DNA of 64,000 nt from Sphingobium arseniciresistens (GTDB lineage Bacteria; Pseudomonadota; Alphaproteobacteria; Sphingomonadales; Sphingomonadaceae), in NCBI GenBank assembly GCA_029167225.1, contig JARFNK010000001.1, positions 310,001-374,000 of the forward strand, in the 5' to 3' direction. Below the pieces are notes generated by a model. The model ran no database searches. It worked only from the letters and a program-made list of their open reading frames with translations, and was not told where the DNA came from. Made by a program: the position numbers and the translations under genes. Below are positions 39,117-49,375 of this stretch, piece after piece (the first letter of the stretch is position 1; every line of letters begins with the position of its first letter).

Positions 39117-40412
39117 TCACCCGACCGGCGCGTCGATGCTTTCCGGCGGGGTCGAAAACCAGCGCGGCCCGGCCTGAGTCATGTGGAAGCAATCCTCCAG
39201 ACGAACGCCGAAGCGACCGGGCAGATACAGGCCCGGCTCGTTGGAAAAGCACATGCCGGGCGCCAGCGGCGTCGTCTCGCCATGGACGAGGTTGACCGGC
39301 TCATGCCCTTCCATGCCAATGCCATGGCCGGTGCGGTGCGACAGCCCCGGCAGGCGGTAGCCCGGCCCATAGCCGAGCGACTGGTAATAGGCGCGCACCG
39401 CATCGTCGACGCTGCCGGCCGGCGCACCGGGCTTTGCCGCCGCGAGCGCGACCTGCTGGCCCTTGGCGACCTCGTTCCACACCTTGCGCTGCTCCGCCGT
39501 TGGATCGGCGCCGACCACGAAGGTGCGGGAGATATCCGACTGATAGCCCTCGACCGTGCAACCGCAGTCCATCAGCACGATGCTGCCCTTGCCCACCACC
39601 TGCGGCCGGGGCGAGCCATGGGGCAATGCGGCATCCGGGCCGACGAGGATCAGGTTGAATTCCGTCTGCCCGCCAAGCCGCCGGGTCGCTGCGTTCATCA
39701 GCGCGCCGATCTCTTCGCGGGCCATGCCGACGCGGACCTGCGGCACGCTCCAGCGATAGGCCGCCATGGTGACATCCGCAGCGCGCTGCATCAGCGCGAT
39801 CTCGGAGGCGGTCTTGCGCATCCGGCAGCCGCGCACGACGGGATCGGCCGACACCAGACGCACATCGGGAAGCAACGCGCGCACGCCGTCGAATGCGAAG
39901 AAACGAGCGGTCTCCTCTATCCCGATGCGGGCGCGGGCAAGCCCCTTTTCTTTCAGGAAGGTGGCGATAAGCGCAAAGGGGCTTTCATCCTCCTGCCAGA
40001 CGCGGACCTCCGCCGGGATGCCGAGCGAGAGCGCGACCGAGGGCTGCTCGAAGAACGGCGTAACGATGATCGGATCGCCCTGCGCCGGGATGACCGCCGC
40101 GGTCAGCCGCTCGCTGCGCCACCATTGGACGCCGGTGAAATAGATGAGGCTGGCGCCGGGCTCGACGAGGATGGCACCGATGTCGGCCGCCTGCATCAGT
40201 GCTTGCGCACGGGCGAGGCGGGCCTTGCGCTCGTCCACGCCGATCGGGGCCACGGTGCCGGGAAGCGGCGCCAGTTCCTCAAGCGCGCGTTGATCGAGCG
40301 TGCGTCCGTTACCGGGCTGCTGCGCGAACAGCCGGGGCGAGCCCCCAAGCAGCCCCGCGCCGCCCACAATGCCAAGCCCGGTCAACAGCGTCCGGCGATC
40401 GAGATGAGTCAT
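39117..40412 (-). CDS. Exported M24-family Xaa-Pro peptidase
   Basis: Metallopeptidase of the pita-bread fold, 431 residues. The leader MTHLDRRTLLTGLGIVGGAG resembles a twin-arginine signal, implying periplasmic location. An N-terminal creatinase-like domain precedes the M24 core. Metal ligands are present: Asp pair in DCGCTVEGYQSDISRTF, His in HRTGHGIGMEGHEP, Glu in FSNEPGLYLPGRFG and VRLEDCF. The ATG at 40412 is preferred to an upstream TTG. Likely an aminopeptidase P or proline dipeptidase relative; substrate unknown. Confidence 0.86.
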   Translation of the reverse strand: MTHLDRRTLLTGLGIVGGAGLLGGSPRLFAQQPGNGRTLDQRALEELAPLPGTVAPIGVDERKARLARAQALMQAADIGAILVEPGASLIYFTGVQWWRSERLTAAVIPAQGDPIIVTPFFEQPSVALSLGIPAEVRVWQEDESPFALIATFLKEKGLARARIGIEETARFFAFDGVRALLPDVRLVSADPVVRGCRMRKTASEIALMQRAADVTMAAYRWSVPQVRVGMAREEIGALMNAATRRLGGQTEFNLILVGPDAALPHGSPRPQVVGKGSIVLMDCGCTVEGYQSDISRTFVVGADPTAEQRKVWNEVAKGQQVALAAAKPGAPAGSVDDAVRAYYQSLGYGPGYRLPGLSHRTGHGIGMEGHEPVNLVHGETTPLAPGMCFSNEPGLYLPGRFGVRLEDCFHMTQAGPRWFSTPPESIDAPVG

Positions 40413-40866
40413 GCATCCTCGCAATATATCGGTATCGGCAGGAGCCGGAGACAGGATGGAAGTTCCCCCCCCCCATGGCTTCCTGCATAGCCGGGGCGCG
40501 GCCTATCCGCCACGGCTATTGGCGCGCGATTTGTGGTGAGCGGTCCGCTGGCGGAATGAGGGCGCGGGATGGGCGCGCGGCCCGGCGGCGGGAGTGGAGA
40601 AGGATCATCAACAGCGCTCTCAGCCATCATGATGAGAGCCGCGCGAAATGAGAACAGCACAGGGACAGAGTGATGCTGGCGAGGGCGCATTCCCGATGGG
40701 ATCCGGCAGGCGCCATCTGTCGTCGCAGAAGCAAGTCTCGTCACATCCCAAATTAGGGACGCCGCCCCGACACGGACGCAGGCGGTAGACCCCTGACAGC
40801 ACAGAAGGCCGGACGACGGCCCCGAACGACCGGCCCGAACGGCAGGCCCCATGGCAATATACCCCC
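40413..40866. other. Gap between the M24 peptidase and the recA terminator; no gene seen
   Basis: About 450 bases upstream of the M24 gene. Frames here (for example 40409-40852 minus) are Arg/Pro/Ser-rich, overlap the M24 start and have no ribosome-binding site, so I call none. A run of ten C lies at 40465-40474. The gap presumably holds the M24 promoter, reading left. Confidence 0.5.
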
Positions 40867-40871
40867 ATGAT

Positions 40872-40904
40872 AAAAGGCCCGCCGGTGGAGCGACGGGCCT
40901 TTTC
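40872..40904 (-). terminator. Terminator downstream of recA
   Basis: AAAAGGCCCG (40872-40881) pairs with CGGGCCTTTT (40894-40903), extended inward by partly paired GC bases. On the minus strand the hairpin ends in a T-run. It lies about 75 bases after the recA stop and could also work in the other direction. Confidence 0.8.
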
Positions 40905-40974
40905 GGTTATTGAGGCAGCAGGAGACAATCATCCCGCGACAGGGCGCCGGCTGTACGGGCCGGCACCCATGCCG

Positions 40975-42057
40975 TCAGATATCGCCGTCCTCCGCCTCGG
41001 AGTCGGGTCCGGTCATCATCCCCTCGGCCACCGCCTCGGTCTTGCCGCGGATCGCCTTTTCCAGGCGCTCGGCCAGTTCGGGATGCTCCTTCAGATAGGT
41101 CTTGGCATTCTCACGGCCCTGCCCGATGCGGACGGAGTCATAGGAGAACCAGGCGCCGGATTTCTCGACGATGCCCGCCTTCACGCCCAGGTCGAGCATC
41201 TCGCCGATCTTGGAGATGCCCTCGCCATACATGATGTCGAATTCCACCTGCTTGAAGGGCGGTGCCACCTTGTTCTTCACCACCTTCACGCGGGTCGCAT
41301 TGCCGACGATGTCGTCGCGATCCTTGATCTGGCCGGTACGGCGGATGTCGAGGCGGACGGAGGCGTAGAATTTCAGCGCATTGCCGCCGGTCGTGGTTTC
41401 CGGGTTGCCGTACATCACGCCGATCTTCATGCGCAGCTGGTTGATGAAGATCACCATGCAGCGCGAGCGCGAGATGGAACCGGTCAGCTTGCGCAGCGAC
41501 TGCGACATAAGCCGCGCCTGCAGGCCGACATGGCTGTCGCCCATTTCACCCTCGATCTCGGCACGCGGCACCAGCGCGGCCACCGAGTCGACCACCAACA
41601 CGTCGATGGCGTTGGAGCGGACCAGCGTGTCCACGATTTCCAGCGCCTGCTCGCCGGTGTCCGGCTGCGACACGATCAGTTCGTTGATGTCGACGCCCAG
41701 CTTCTTGGCATAGACCGGGTCGAGCGCATGTTCCGCGTCGACAAAGGCAGCGGTGCCGCCGCCCTTCTGCGCTTCGGCGATGACATGCAGCGCCAGCGTG
41801 GTCTTGCCCGAGCTTTCCGGCCCGTAGATTTCAATGACGCGCCCGCGCGGCAATCCGCCCACGCCAAGCGCGATGTCGAGGCCAAGCGATCCGGTCGAGA
41901 TCGCCTCCACCTGCATCGTTTCCTTGGAGCCCAGCTTCATCGCGCTGCCCTTGCCGAAGGCGCGATCGATCTGGGAGAGCGCTGCCTCCAATGCTTTCTG
42001 TCTGTCCATGGTTCCCGTCTTCTTGTCGGCGTCGATCAGTTTCAGCATTGCCGTCAT
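40975..42057 (-). CDS. recA: DNA recombinase / SOS coprotease RecA
   Basis: Forms the nucleoprotein filament for homologous recombination and activates LexA self-cleavage. 360 residues with the start at 42057, where AGGGGA lies 7 bases upstream; an in-frame ATG 25 codons earlier is unlikely. Walker [13 protein letters not shown], Walker B region [21 protein letters not shown]2-loop segment [20 protein letters not shown]; acidic tail [11 protein letters not shown]. An alphaproteobacterial LexA box lies 87 bases upstream of the start. Confidence 0.98.
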   Translation of the reverse strand: MTAMLKLIDADKKTGTMDRQKALEAALSQIDRAFGKGSAMKLGSKETMQVEAISTGSLGLDIALGVGGLPRGRVIEIYGPESSGKTTLALHVIAEAQKGGGTAAFVDAEHALDPVYAKKLGVDINELIVSQPDTGEQALEIVDTLVRSNAIDVLVVDSVAALVPRAEIEGEMGDSHVGLQARLMSQSLRKLTGSISRSRCMVIFINQLRMKIGVMYGNPETTTGGNALKFYASVRLDIRRTGQIKDRDDIVGNATRVKVVKNKVAPPFKQVEFDIMYGEGISKIGEMLDLGVKAGIVEKSGAWFSYDSVRIGQGRENAKTYLKEHPELAERLEKAIRGKTEAVAEGMMTGPDSEAEDGDI

Positions 42058-42143
42058 CGCATGGTCCCCTGTCAAGCGGCCGATGTGGCCAGGGTGCGCC
42101 ACAAGCGGCGCCTGCAATGCCATGTATCCCATTTGTTCTTATG

Positions 42144-42158
42144 GAACAAGATAGGAAC
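42144..42158 (-). promoter_or_regulatory. LexA box upstream of recA
   Basis: On the minus strand it reads GTTC-CTATCTT-GTTC, an exact GTTC-N7-GTTC alphaproteobacterial SOS box. The downstream GTTC also forms an inverted repeat TTGTTC-N5-GAACAA (42134-42150). It is the expected operator of recA and a reference for the box at 11180. Confidence 0.85.
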
Positions 42159-42199
42159 AAATTTTTCCGTCACCATGCGTAAAGGCACGGCAGAGGAGC

Positions 42200-42550
42200 C
42201 TATGCGTTCAGGATTTTCTCCAGCGCGCGCTCGACCGCGCCGATGGTGAAGGGCTTGGCGATGCTGGGATGGCCGGCCAGCGCCGTGGGCACGTCATCGG
42301 ACGTGCCGCCCGTCGCGAAGAGGAAGGGGATGCCCCGCTCGCTCAGGATCTCCGCGATCGGCCAGCTCTTTTCACCATGCAGGTTGCAATCGAGGATCGC
42401 CGCGTCGATCCCGTCCTCGCGGGCCAGGGCGCAGCCTTCCTCGACGGTCGTCGCCAGTCCATGCAGGCGGTAGCCAAGTGATTCGAGGAAGTCCTCGATC
42501 ATCATGCCGATCATGACCTCGTCTTCGATGACGAGGATGGATTTTTCCAC
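42200..42550 (-). CDS. Stand-alone response-regulator receiver protein
   Basis: 116 residues, receiver domain only. The acidic pocket is in LVIEDEVMIG, the phospho-acceptor Asp is in AAILDCNLHGEKS, switch Thr in FLFATGGTSDD and Lys in HPSIAKPFT. It resembles single receivers that partner HWE-type kinases in sphingomonads, and also the receiver fused to BphP here. It is between recA and cckA on the same strand, 122 bases after the cckA stop. No output domain, so it is likely a phosphate shuttle or sink. Partner unknown. Confidence 0.88.
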   Translation of the reverse strand: MEKSILVIEDEVMIGMMIEDFLESLGYRLHGLATTVEEGCALAREDGIDAAILDCNLHGEKSWPIAEILSERGIPFLFATGGTSDDVPTALAGHPSIAKPFTIGAVERALEKILNA

Positions 42551-42671
42551 GCGCTCTTATCCCATGCCCCGTTACATCCGAATGGTTCGCTATCGCATCG
42601 ATGCCCGATTGCCTAGGCTTTAGACCTTGATCGAAAGCAATAACACGGATTGAGACGATGAAAATCGCGCC

Positions 42672-45098
42672 TCAGGGTTCGGGCCGGCGCCCGGCCAGCG
42701 CCTCCCGCGCCGCCTCGGCAAGCTGGGCGACCGAGAAGGGCTTGGGCAAAAAGGCGACGTTGGCAAGGTCGATGGACTTGCGCAGTTGCTCCTCGGCATA
42801 GCCCGACATGAAGACCACCGGCAGCCGTGGATGCGTCTGCCGCACCTGCGCGACCATCGTCGGCCCGTCCATGTTCGGCATCACCACGTCGGAGATCATG
42901 AGGTCGATATGCTCGCCGCTCGCCAGCACCTGCAGCGCGTGCTCGCCATCGGCCGCCGTCAGCACCTTGTATCCCTGGCGCGACAGCGCGCGTTCGGCGA
43001 CGGCGCGCACCATGTCCTCGTCCTCGACCACCAGCACGGTGCCCGTGCCCCAGGTCTCGGTCCGCTTGTCAGCTGTCTTGCGCAGGATCTTTTCGGGTGC
43101 GGGCGCCGAATAGACCGGCAGGTAGATGACGAAGCTCGCGCCGCGCCCCAGTTCCGATTCGGCGAAGATATAGCCACCCGATTGCTTGACGATGCCGTAG
43201 ACGGTGGAAAGGCCCAGCCCCGTGCCCTTGCCCAGTTCCTTCGTCGTGAAGAAGGGCTCGAAGATCTTGGCCAGGATGTCGGGCGGAATACCCAGGCCCG
43301 TATCGGACACCCGCAGCGCCGTATAATCCCCCACCGGCAGGATCTCGTTGCGCATCTCCCGCACCTTGGCGCCCTGAACCGAATAGGTCTGGATGTTCAC
43401 CACGCCGCCATTGGGCATCGCGTCGCGCGCGTTGACGCAGAGGTTGACGATCACCTGCTCGAGCTGACCCGGATCGGCGCGCACCGCGCCCAGGCTGCGG
43501 CCATGGCTCACTTCCAGCTTCACATTCTCGCCCAGCAGGCGATTGAGCAGGCTGGAGACGTCGGCCACGATGTCCGGCAGCTGCAGGATCTGCGGGCGCA
43601 ACGTCTGCTGGCGCGAGAAGGCCAGGAGCTGGCGGGTCAGGCCGGCAGCGCGGTTGGAGTTGGACTTGATCTGCTGGATATCGTCATAATCGCTGTCGCC
43701 CGGCGTGTGGCGCATCAGCATCAGGTCGCAATGGCCGATGATGGCGGTCAGGATATTGTTGAAATCATGCGCGACGCCGCCGGCGAGCTGGCCGATGGCC
43801 TGCATCTTCGTCGCCTGCGCCACCTGCCGCTTCAGCCGGCTTTCCTCGCCATTGTCCTTCAGGCTGAGCAGCACCGCCGCCTGCCCCAGCCCGCGCACGC
43901 CCGCCATGCTGAGCGCGACCGGCTCCTCGGGCTGCGCCCGCATCCGCACCGCAAGGTCGCCCGACATCTGCGGCCCCAGCGCGTAGCGGCGCACGGCGTC
44001 CGCAACCACCGCCTGATCCTCCCGCACCACGATGTCACCCGGATAGGCAGGTTTCTCCTCCGGCTCCAGGCCCGCGGCCCGGCCGAAGGCGCGGTTGACG
44101 AACAGCAGCCGCCCGTCGCGATCCGCCATGGCGAGGCCGAAGGGCAGCAGCGACAGCAGCGTCTCGATATAGCTCAGCGCCGAATTGCCATCGCCGCCCG
44201 CCCCGCCGCTTTCGTCGTCGATCATGACGATCAGCATCGGCCCTTCGCTCGCGCCGGGCTTCAGCGGCACCTGGATGACGCGCATGGGGACGAGGTTGCG
44301 CTCTTCCCGCGCGAAGAACACCCGGCCCTTGTCGTCCACGCGCAGGTAGGAAGCGAAATCGCGGCCGGCCAGATGCGCGTCGACCTTGCCGGCGGCGCGC
44401 TGCAGGAAGGCCGGATTGGCCGCCCGGATGCGCCCTTCTCCGCCGATCAGCGCGGCCATGATGCCGGCCTCGGCCATCTGGCGCCCTGCCTCGCTGGTCA
44501 GGATCCGGTTGAAATCATCGAAGATGCTGGCCTGGCGGATCGGCGTAAAGCGCCAGAGCAGATAATCGTCGGCCCGGCCCGTGCGGGTGACATCGGCATC
44601 CATCCGCGTCGAGCCGCGCGAAATGCCCTTGGCCTTGCCTTCCCCATCGCGCCAGGCCGCCCGACCGGCGGCGGCGAGCTGCTCGGCATCGGCCGGCTCC
44701 AGCGGCAGGCCCGGCGGCGTGGGGAAGCCGGGAAACCATTCGCCGAACAAGTCGCTGGCGCACACCAGCCGGCCGGCCCGGTCCGTGACCGCGATGGCCA
44801 TGCTGGACGCATCGGCCGCCGTCCGCGCCACGGTCCAGTCCGGCAGCGTCTCGGTGATCGATTCCTGCCTGGGAAAGAGCCGGGTGAACCAGTGCCCTAG
44901 CCCGGCGATGGCGATCAGCGTCGCGGCGAAACCGGCAGCGACCGCCGCCTGATCGGTCGCCCACCAGATCAGCCCGCCGCTCAGTGCCGTCGCGCCGGCC
45001 AGCATCGGCAGCAGCCCACGCATCTCCGGCCGCGCGGAGATGGCGGAGATCTCGTCCTTCGAGGATGCCCTGACCAGTGCCTTGCTATGCGACGCCAT
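42672..45098 (-). CDS. cckA: Hybrid histidine kinase CckA (cell-cycle kinase)
   Basis: Top of the CckA-ChpT-CtrA phosphorelay controlling cell cycle, motility or stress in alphaproteobacteria. 808 residues: two N-terminal membrane helices ([38 protein letters not shown]), PAS domains (about 110-420), HisKA with His444 in [20 protein letters not shown], HATPase ([30 protein letters not shown]) and a receiver with Asp737 in [11 protein letters not shown]. The H-box block is diagnostic of CckA. The start at 45098 (MASHSKALV) has AGGGGC upstream. chpT and ctrA are not in the window. Confidence 0.93.
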   Translation of the reverse strand: MASHSKALVRASSKDEISAISARPEMRGLLPMLAGATALSGGLIWWATDQAAVAAGFAATLIAIAGLGHWFTRLFPRQESITETLPDWTVARTAADASSMAIAVTDRAGRLVCASDLFGEWFPGFPTPPGLPLEPADAEQLAAAGRAAWRDGEGKAKGISRGSTRMDADVTRTGRADDYLLWRFTPIRQASIFDDFNRILTSEAGRQMAEAGIMAALIGGEGRIRAANPAFLQRAAGKVDAHLAGRDFASYLRVDDKGRVFFAREERNLVPMRVIQVPLKPGASEGPMLIVMIDDESGGAGGDGNSALSYIETLLSLLPFGLAMADRDGRLLFVNRAFGRAAGLEPEEKPAYPGDIVVREDQAVVADAVRRYALGPQMSGDLAVRMRAQPEEPVALSMAGVRGLGQAAVLLSLKDNGEESRLKRQVAQATKMQAIGQLAGGVAHDFNNILTAIIGHCDLMLMRHTPGDSDYDDIQQIKSNSNRAAGLTRQLLAFSRQQTLRPQILQLPDIVADVSSLLNRLLGENVKLEVSHGRSLGAVRADPGQLEQVIVNLCVNARDAMPNGGVVNIQTYSVQGAKVREMRNEILPVGDYTALRVSDTGLGIPPDILAKIFEPFFTTKELGKGTGLGLSTVYGIVKQSGGYIFAESELGRGASFVIYLPVYSAPAPEKILRKTADKRTETWGTGTVLVVEDEDMVRAVAERALSRQGYKVLTAADGEHALQVLASGEHIDLMISDVVMPNMDGPTMVAQVRQTHPRLPVVFMSGYAEEQLRKSIDLANVAFLPKPFSVAQLAEAAREALAGRRPEP

Positions 45099-45164
45099 TG
45101 CGCCCCTGTTCCTTGCCACGATGCGCCGGCGCCAGAACGGCACCATCAACCGCGGAGGGCTGCA

Positions 45165-45758
45165 TCAGCCTGCCGCGACTTCCTCCATTGCGCCGCTTTC
45201 ATGCGCGCGGGCAATCCTCAATTTGCGCGCCTGCCATTTGCGGGCCATGCGGGCGCGCCAGAAGAAGATCGCGATGAAGTAGCCGATGGCCGCCACGCCG
45301 CAGGAAATGATGGCCAGTCCGAACAGCATCGCCGGCGCAGCTTCGGAAAAGAGCCAGGCGCACCATTGCTGGATCGTCGCATGTTCGTTCACCAGCGCCA
45401 TGAAGCCCGATACGTCCGCCGTGCGCCCCAGCATGAAGTTGCCGACATAGACGGAGGCCCACAGGATCAGCGGCGTCGTCGCCGGATTGCTGAGGAAGGT
45501 CATCGCCGCAGCGACGGGAATGTTCGCGCGGAACGGCAGCGCGAGCAGCGCCGCGCCGGCGATCTGGATGCCGGGGATCAGCAGGAAGATGCCGACCAGC
45601 AGGCCAAGCGCAACACCGCGCGGCACCGATCGGCGGGTAAAGCGCCACAGCGATGGTTCCAGCACGCGATGCGCCACAGGCGCGAGCACCCGGCTGTTCT
45701 CCAGCGATTCGCGGGTCGGGGCGTTGGCATGCCACCAGCGGGTCAGACGGTTGCTCAT
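45165..45758 (-). CDS. DUF2062 membrane protein
   Basis: 197 residues. The DUF2062 region spans about 40-175: SVPRGVALGLLVGIFLLIPG, then AMTFLSNPATTPLILWASVY with the family's NPxTT motif, and a final helix around 150-170. Two to four membrane segments, with a basic C-terminal tail. Family function is not established; members often lie by glycosyltransferase or envelope genes. Here it lies between smpB (18 bases) and cckA (66 bases) on the same strand. Confidence 0.87.
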   Translation of the reverse strand: MSNRLTRWWHANAPTRESLENSRVLAPVAHRVLEPSLWRFTRRSVPRGVALGLLVGIFLLIPGIQIAGAALLALPFRANIPVAAAMTFLSNPATTPLILWASVYVGNFMLGRTADVSGFMALVNEHATIQQWCAWLFSEAAPAMLFGLAIISCGVAAIGYFIAIFFWRARMARKWQARKLRIARAHESGAMEEVAAG

Positions 45759-45776
45759 GCCCGATCCCCCATCGCG

Positions 45777-46259
45777 TCAGCCCCTGTCCCGCAGGATTCG
45801 GGCCTGGTCGCGCTTCCAGTCGCGTTCCTTGATGGTCTCGCGCTTGTCGTGGGTCTTCTTGCCCTTCGCCAGCGCCAGCTCAACCTTCGCGCGGCCCCGG
45901 CTGTTGAAATAGATAGACAGCGGCACCAGCGTCATTCCCTGCCGGGCGACGGCGCCGTGCATCTTGGCGATCTCGCGGCTGTGCAACAGCAGCTTGCGCG
46001 GACGCTTGGGCTCGTGATTATGGCGGTTGCCGTGGCTGAATTCTGGGATGTTGCTGTTGACCAGGAACACCTGGTCGCCCTTCACCTCGGCATAGCTTTC
46101 CGCGATCGACCCTTCGCCAAAGCGCAGCGCCTTCACCTCGGTCCCCTGAAGCGCGATTCCCGCCTCGAACACGTCGTCGATGAAATATTCATAACGCGCG
46201 CGCCGGTTCTCGGCGACGATCTTCTTCTTGTCGAAGGTTTCGGGACGGGGGCGGGCCAT
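45777..46259 (-). CDS. smpB: SsrA-binding protein SmpB
   Basis: Binds tmRNA and brings it to stalled ribosomes for trans-translation. 160 residues. Motifs: [40 protein letters not shown], and the C-terminal basic tail [20 protein letters not shown], which enters the mRNA channel. It is 31 bases downstream of dapA on the same strand, a frequent pairing in alphaproteobacteria. The ssrA RNA was not seen here. Confidence 0.97.
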   Translation of the reverse strand: MARPRPETFDKKKIVAENRRARYEYFIDDVFEAGIALQGTEVKALRFGEGSIAESYAEVKGDQVFLVNSNIPEFSHGNRHNHEPKRPRKLLLHSREIAKMHGAVARQGMTLVPLSIYFNSRGRAKVELALAKGKKTHDKRETIKERDWKRDQARILRDRG

Positions 46260-46290
46260 GAATCCAGTCTATATGGTTACGAACGGGCCG

Positions 46291-47169
46291 TTAGACCAGC
46301 CCTGCAATTTCCAGTGCCCGGTCGACGGCCATGCGACTCGCTTCCGATGGCCATGTAATGGGAAGGCGAACGTCTCCGGGCATGTCCGACCGCACCCGGC
46401 TGAGCGCATATTTGACCGGCCCAGGTGAAGAATCGCTGAACAGCGCGTCGTGCAAGGGATAGAGCCTGTCCTGCAGCGCGATCGCTTCCGCCCAGTCCCC
46501 GGCGGCGCAGGCGGCCTGGAACTGCGCGCACAGCCTGGGCGCGACGTTCGCGGTCACGGAAATGCATCCCGTGCCGCCCATGGCGTAAAAGCCCAGCGCG
46601 GTTTCGTCATTGCCCGAAAGCTGACAGAAGTCCGTGCCGCAGGCGAGCCGCTGGGCGGTGACACGCCCCAGATTTCCGGTCGCGTCCTTGATGCCGACGA
46701 TCGACTGATATTCCTGAGCCAGGCGGCTCATCACCGGCACACCTATGTCGGTGATGGTGCGGCTGGGCACGTTGTAGAGCACGATCGGCAGGTCGCACCG
46801 CTCCGCCAGATAGGCGAAATGCTGGTAGACGCCCTCCTGGTTGGGCTTGTTGTAATAGGGCGCGACAACCAGCGCGGCATCGGCGCCGGCAGCCTGCGCC
46901 GCGAACATGTGCTCCAGCGCGATCCGCGTGTCGTTGGAGCCGCATCCGGCGATCACGGGAACGCGACCCGCCGCCTGATCCACGCAGATGGCGACGACGC
47001 GATTATGCTCCTCGACCGTCATGGTGGCGCTTTCGCCGGTGGTCCCGCAAGGCACCAGAGCGCTGCTCCCCTCGGCAATCTGCCAGTCAACGAATGCCCG
47101 GAAGGCGCCCTCGTCCACCGATCCATCGCGAAAAGGCGTCACCAGAGCCGGAATCGACCCGGAAAACAT
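46291..47169 (-). CDS. dapA: 4-hydroxy-tetrahydrodipicolinate synthase
   Basis: Condenses pyruvate with aspartate semialdehyde in lysine and diaminopimelate synthesis. 292 residues, TIM barrel. Pyruvate-binding PCGTTGESATM, catalytic Tyr in LYNVPSRTITD, Schiff-base Lys in IVGIKDATGNLGR, and APYYNKPNQEGVYQHF. First gene of the minus-strand dapA-smpB pair and divergent from the lytic transglycosylase; both make or remodel peptidoglycan components. The promoter lies in the 102-base gap. Confidence 0.97.
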   Translation of the reverse strand: MFSGSIPALVTPFRDGSVDEGAFRAFVDWQIAEGSSALVPCGTTGESATMTVEEHNRVVAICVDQAAGRVPVIAGCGSNDTRIALEHMFAAQAAGADAALVVAPYYNKPNQEGVYQHFAYLAERCDLPIVLYNVPSRTITDIGVPVMSRLAQEYQSIVGIKDATGNLGRVTAQRLACGTDFCQLSGNDETALGFYAMGGTGCISVTANVAPRLCAQFQAACAAGDWAEAIALQDRLYPLHDALFSDSSPGPVKYALSRVRSDMPGDVRLPITWPSEASRMAVDRALEIAGLV

Positions 47170-47271
47170 GCAAAAACTCCTTCAAACCGCCCCGTTTCCA
47201 AGGCATGATAGGGACAAGATGAGGATGCGCGCACCCGCCGTTCAGCGCCTGATAAGGAACGTATTGCCATA

Positions 47272-49362
47272 ATGTCCAGCATGGTCTCGCAAACAGTTCT
47301 CGTTCGGCTTCTCCTTCTGGGCACGGCAGCACCGGCCGGGGCGTTCGGCGCGCAGACGATTGCCCAGACATTTCAGGGCGCGGCGCCGCAAACCGTCGCG
47401 CCGGCAAGCCAGCCGTCCGGGCAACTCCCGATGGTGCAGCCGGTGCCCGGCCAGCCGGGATGGGAACAGGTCCGCGCCCGCCTGGGCACGTCGCCCGACG
47501 CGCAGGCCAGCGCCGCCATCACCGAATGGCGCCGCCTGCAGCAGAGCGACACGCTCGGCGCGTCGGCCTATGCCAATTTCATCACCGCCAATCCCGGCTG
47601 GCCCGGCGAAGACCGGATGCGCAAGCTCGCGGAAACCACGATCAACCCGATCAGCTATGATCCGGGACAGGTGGTCGCATATTTCACCCGCTTCCCGGCA
47701 CGCACGCCCGCCGGCAATGCCCGCTATGCGATCGCCCTGTCCGCGCTCGGCCGCATGGCGGAGGCGAAGCTCGCCGCCCGCGCCGCATGGATCGGCGGCA
47801 ATATGTCAACGCAGGACGAGGCACAGATCCTTTCCCTGTTCGGCAGCAGCCTGACGACCGCCGATCACGATGCCCGCGCCGATGCGCTGCTCTGGGCCAG
47901 GAACAGTAGCGGGGCCGAGCGCATCCTGCCCTACACCTCGTCCGCCCGTCAGCTGGCCTTCGCCGCGCGCATCGCGATGCAGCGCAAGGCGCCAGACGCC
48001 GCGATGAAAGTCGCCACTGCCGACGCGACCGGCCAGGGCGATCCGGGCTTCATCGCGGAAAAGGCGATGTGGCTGCGCGACAGCGGCGGCAGCATTTCCG
48101 CCCGTACCCTGCTCGCCAACCGTCAGCCGCTCGCCGGCCCGCCAGCCAATGCGGAAAAATGGTATGAGGCGCTGCTGACCAACGCCCGCGCCGCCGCCGC
48201 CGACAGCCAGTGGACCTTCGCCTATGCCATCGCCAGCAAGGTGGACGATGCCTACGCGCCCGGCGTGCAGGTGCGCGACCGCTCGCTGGGCGAACGCGAC
48301 GATTATACCAGCCTGACCTGGCTGGCCGGCACCACCGCCTTCTACAATCTGGGCAAGCCGCGCGACGCGCAAGCCATGTTCCTGCGCTACGCGACCGCCG
48401 CGCGATCGCCGCAGACCATCTCCAAGGGCTATTACTGGGCTGGGCGCGCGGCGCTGCTCGCCGGCGACAATACCGCTGCCAACCAGTTCTTCCAGAGCGC
48501 GGCCGCCTATCCCGACCAGTTCTATGGCCAGCTGTCGCTCGAGCGGCTGGGCCTGCCGGTGCCCGCGCCCTCGGCCGTCGCGCGGCCCGTTCAGATCGCC
48601 CCCGCCGAACGCACCGCCTTCATGAACCGCAGCGTCGTGCGCGCGGCGCGGGCTCTGGGTGCTCAGGGCTATTGGGAAGACCAGACCAAATTCCTGCGCG
48701 CCATCGCCGCCTCGGCGAGCAACCCGCAGGAGCAGGTGTTGACCAGCGAGCTTGCGCAGAGCCTCAACCGCCCTGACCTCGGCGTCATGGTCGGCCGGCG
48801 CTCCGTGGCGGACGGCGTGTCGGGCTATGGCGAGGCGAGCTTCCCCAAGGTGCCGGTGCCAGAAGGCCACCAGTATAACTGGACGATGATCCACGCCATC
48901 GCCCGGCAGGAAAGCCAGTTCGATCGCGCCGCCGTCAGCCATGCCGGCGCGCGCGGCCTGATGCAGCTTATGCCCGGCACCGCGCGGGAACAGGCCGGCA
49001 AGGTCGGGCTCAGCTACAACATGTCCTCGCTGACCGACGACCCCAGCTACAACATCCAGCTCGGCTCCAGCTATTTCAAGCGGCTGCTCGACCAATATGG
49101 CAGCTATCCGCTGGCAGTCGCCGCGTACAATGCCGGCGGCGGCAATGTGAACAAGTGGATCGCCCAATATGGTGACCCCCGCATGGGCGGCACCGACATC
49201 CTGCGCTGGATCGAGCAGATCCCCTTCACCGAAACGCGCGGCTATGTGCAGCGCGTGCTGGAGAACGCGGTGGTCTATGATGCCAGCAACCCGAGCCGCG
49301 CGATCTTCCCCAATGCAAGGGCGCCGCTGAGCCGTTATCTGGGCAAGAATATTCCGGGCTGA
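47272..49362 (+). CDS. slt: Soluble lytic murein transglycosylase (Slt-type)
   Basis: Cleaves peptidoglycan glycan strands with 1,6-anhydro formation in the periplasm. 696 residues. N-terminal leader (QTVLVRLLLLGTAAPAGAFG), long alpha-helical superhelix (about 80-500), and a C-terminal SLT domain with catalytic Glu near 547 in AIARQESQFDRAAVSHAGAR, followed by GLMQLMPGTA and AVAAYNAGGGNVNKWI. The start may be the first or the fourth codon. Divergent from dapA. Length and order match the Slt70 family. Confidence 0.93.
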   Translation: MSSMVSQTVLVRLLLLGTAAPAGAFGAQTIAQTFQGAAPQTVAPASQPSGQLPMVQPVPGQPGWEQVRARLGTSPDAQASAAITEWRRLQQSDTLGASAYANFITANPGWPGEDRMRKLAETTINPISYDPGQVVAYFTRFPARTPAGNARYAIALSALGRMAEAKLAARAAWIGGNMSTQDEAQILSLFGSSLTTADHDARADALLWARNSSGAERILPYTSSARQLAFAARIAMQRKAPDAAMKVATADATGQGDPGFIAEKAMWLRDSGGSISARTLLANRQPLAGPPANAEKWYEALLTNARAAAADSQWTFAYAIASKVDDAYAPGVQVRDRSLGERDDYTSLTWLAGTTAFYNLGKPRDAQAMFLRYATAARSPQTISKGYYWAGRAALLAGDNTAANQFFQSAAAYPDQFYGQLSLERLGLPVPAPSAVARPVQIAPAERTAFMNRSVVRAARALGAQGYWEDQTKFLRAIAASASNPQEQVLTSELAQSLNRPDLGVMVGRRSVADGVSGYGEASFPKVPVPEGHQYNWTMIHAIARQESQFDRAAVSHAGARGLMQLMPGTAREQAGKVGLSYNMSSLTDDPSYNIQLGSSYFKRLLDQYGSYPLAVAAYNAGGGNVNKWIAQYGDPRMGGTDILRWIEQIPFTETRGYVQRVLENAVVYDASNPSRAIFPNARAPLSRYLGKNIPG

Positions 49363-49375
49363 TCACGCTCCCTTC

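Noticed and set aside
40409-40928. Minus-strand frames of 102 and 147 residues before the M24 gene
   Set aside because: Low-complexity composition, overlap with the M24 start and the recA terminator, no ribosome-binding site.
42786-44900. 704-residue plus-strand open frame
   Set aside because: Opposite cckA; rich in His, Arg, Gln and Ala with no motif.
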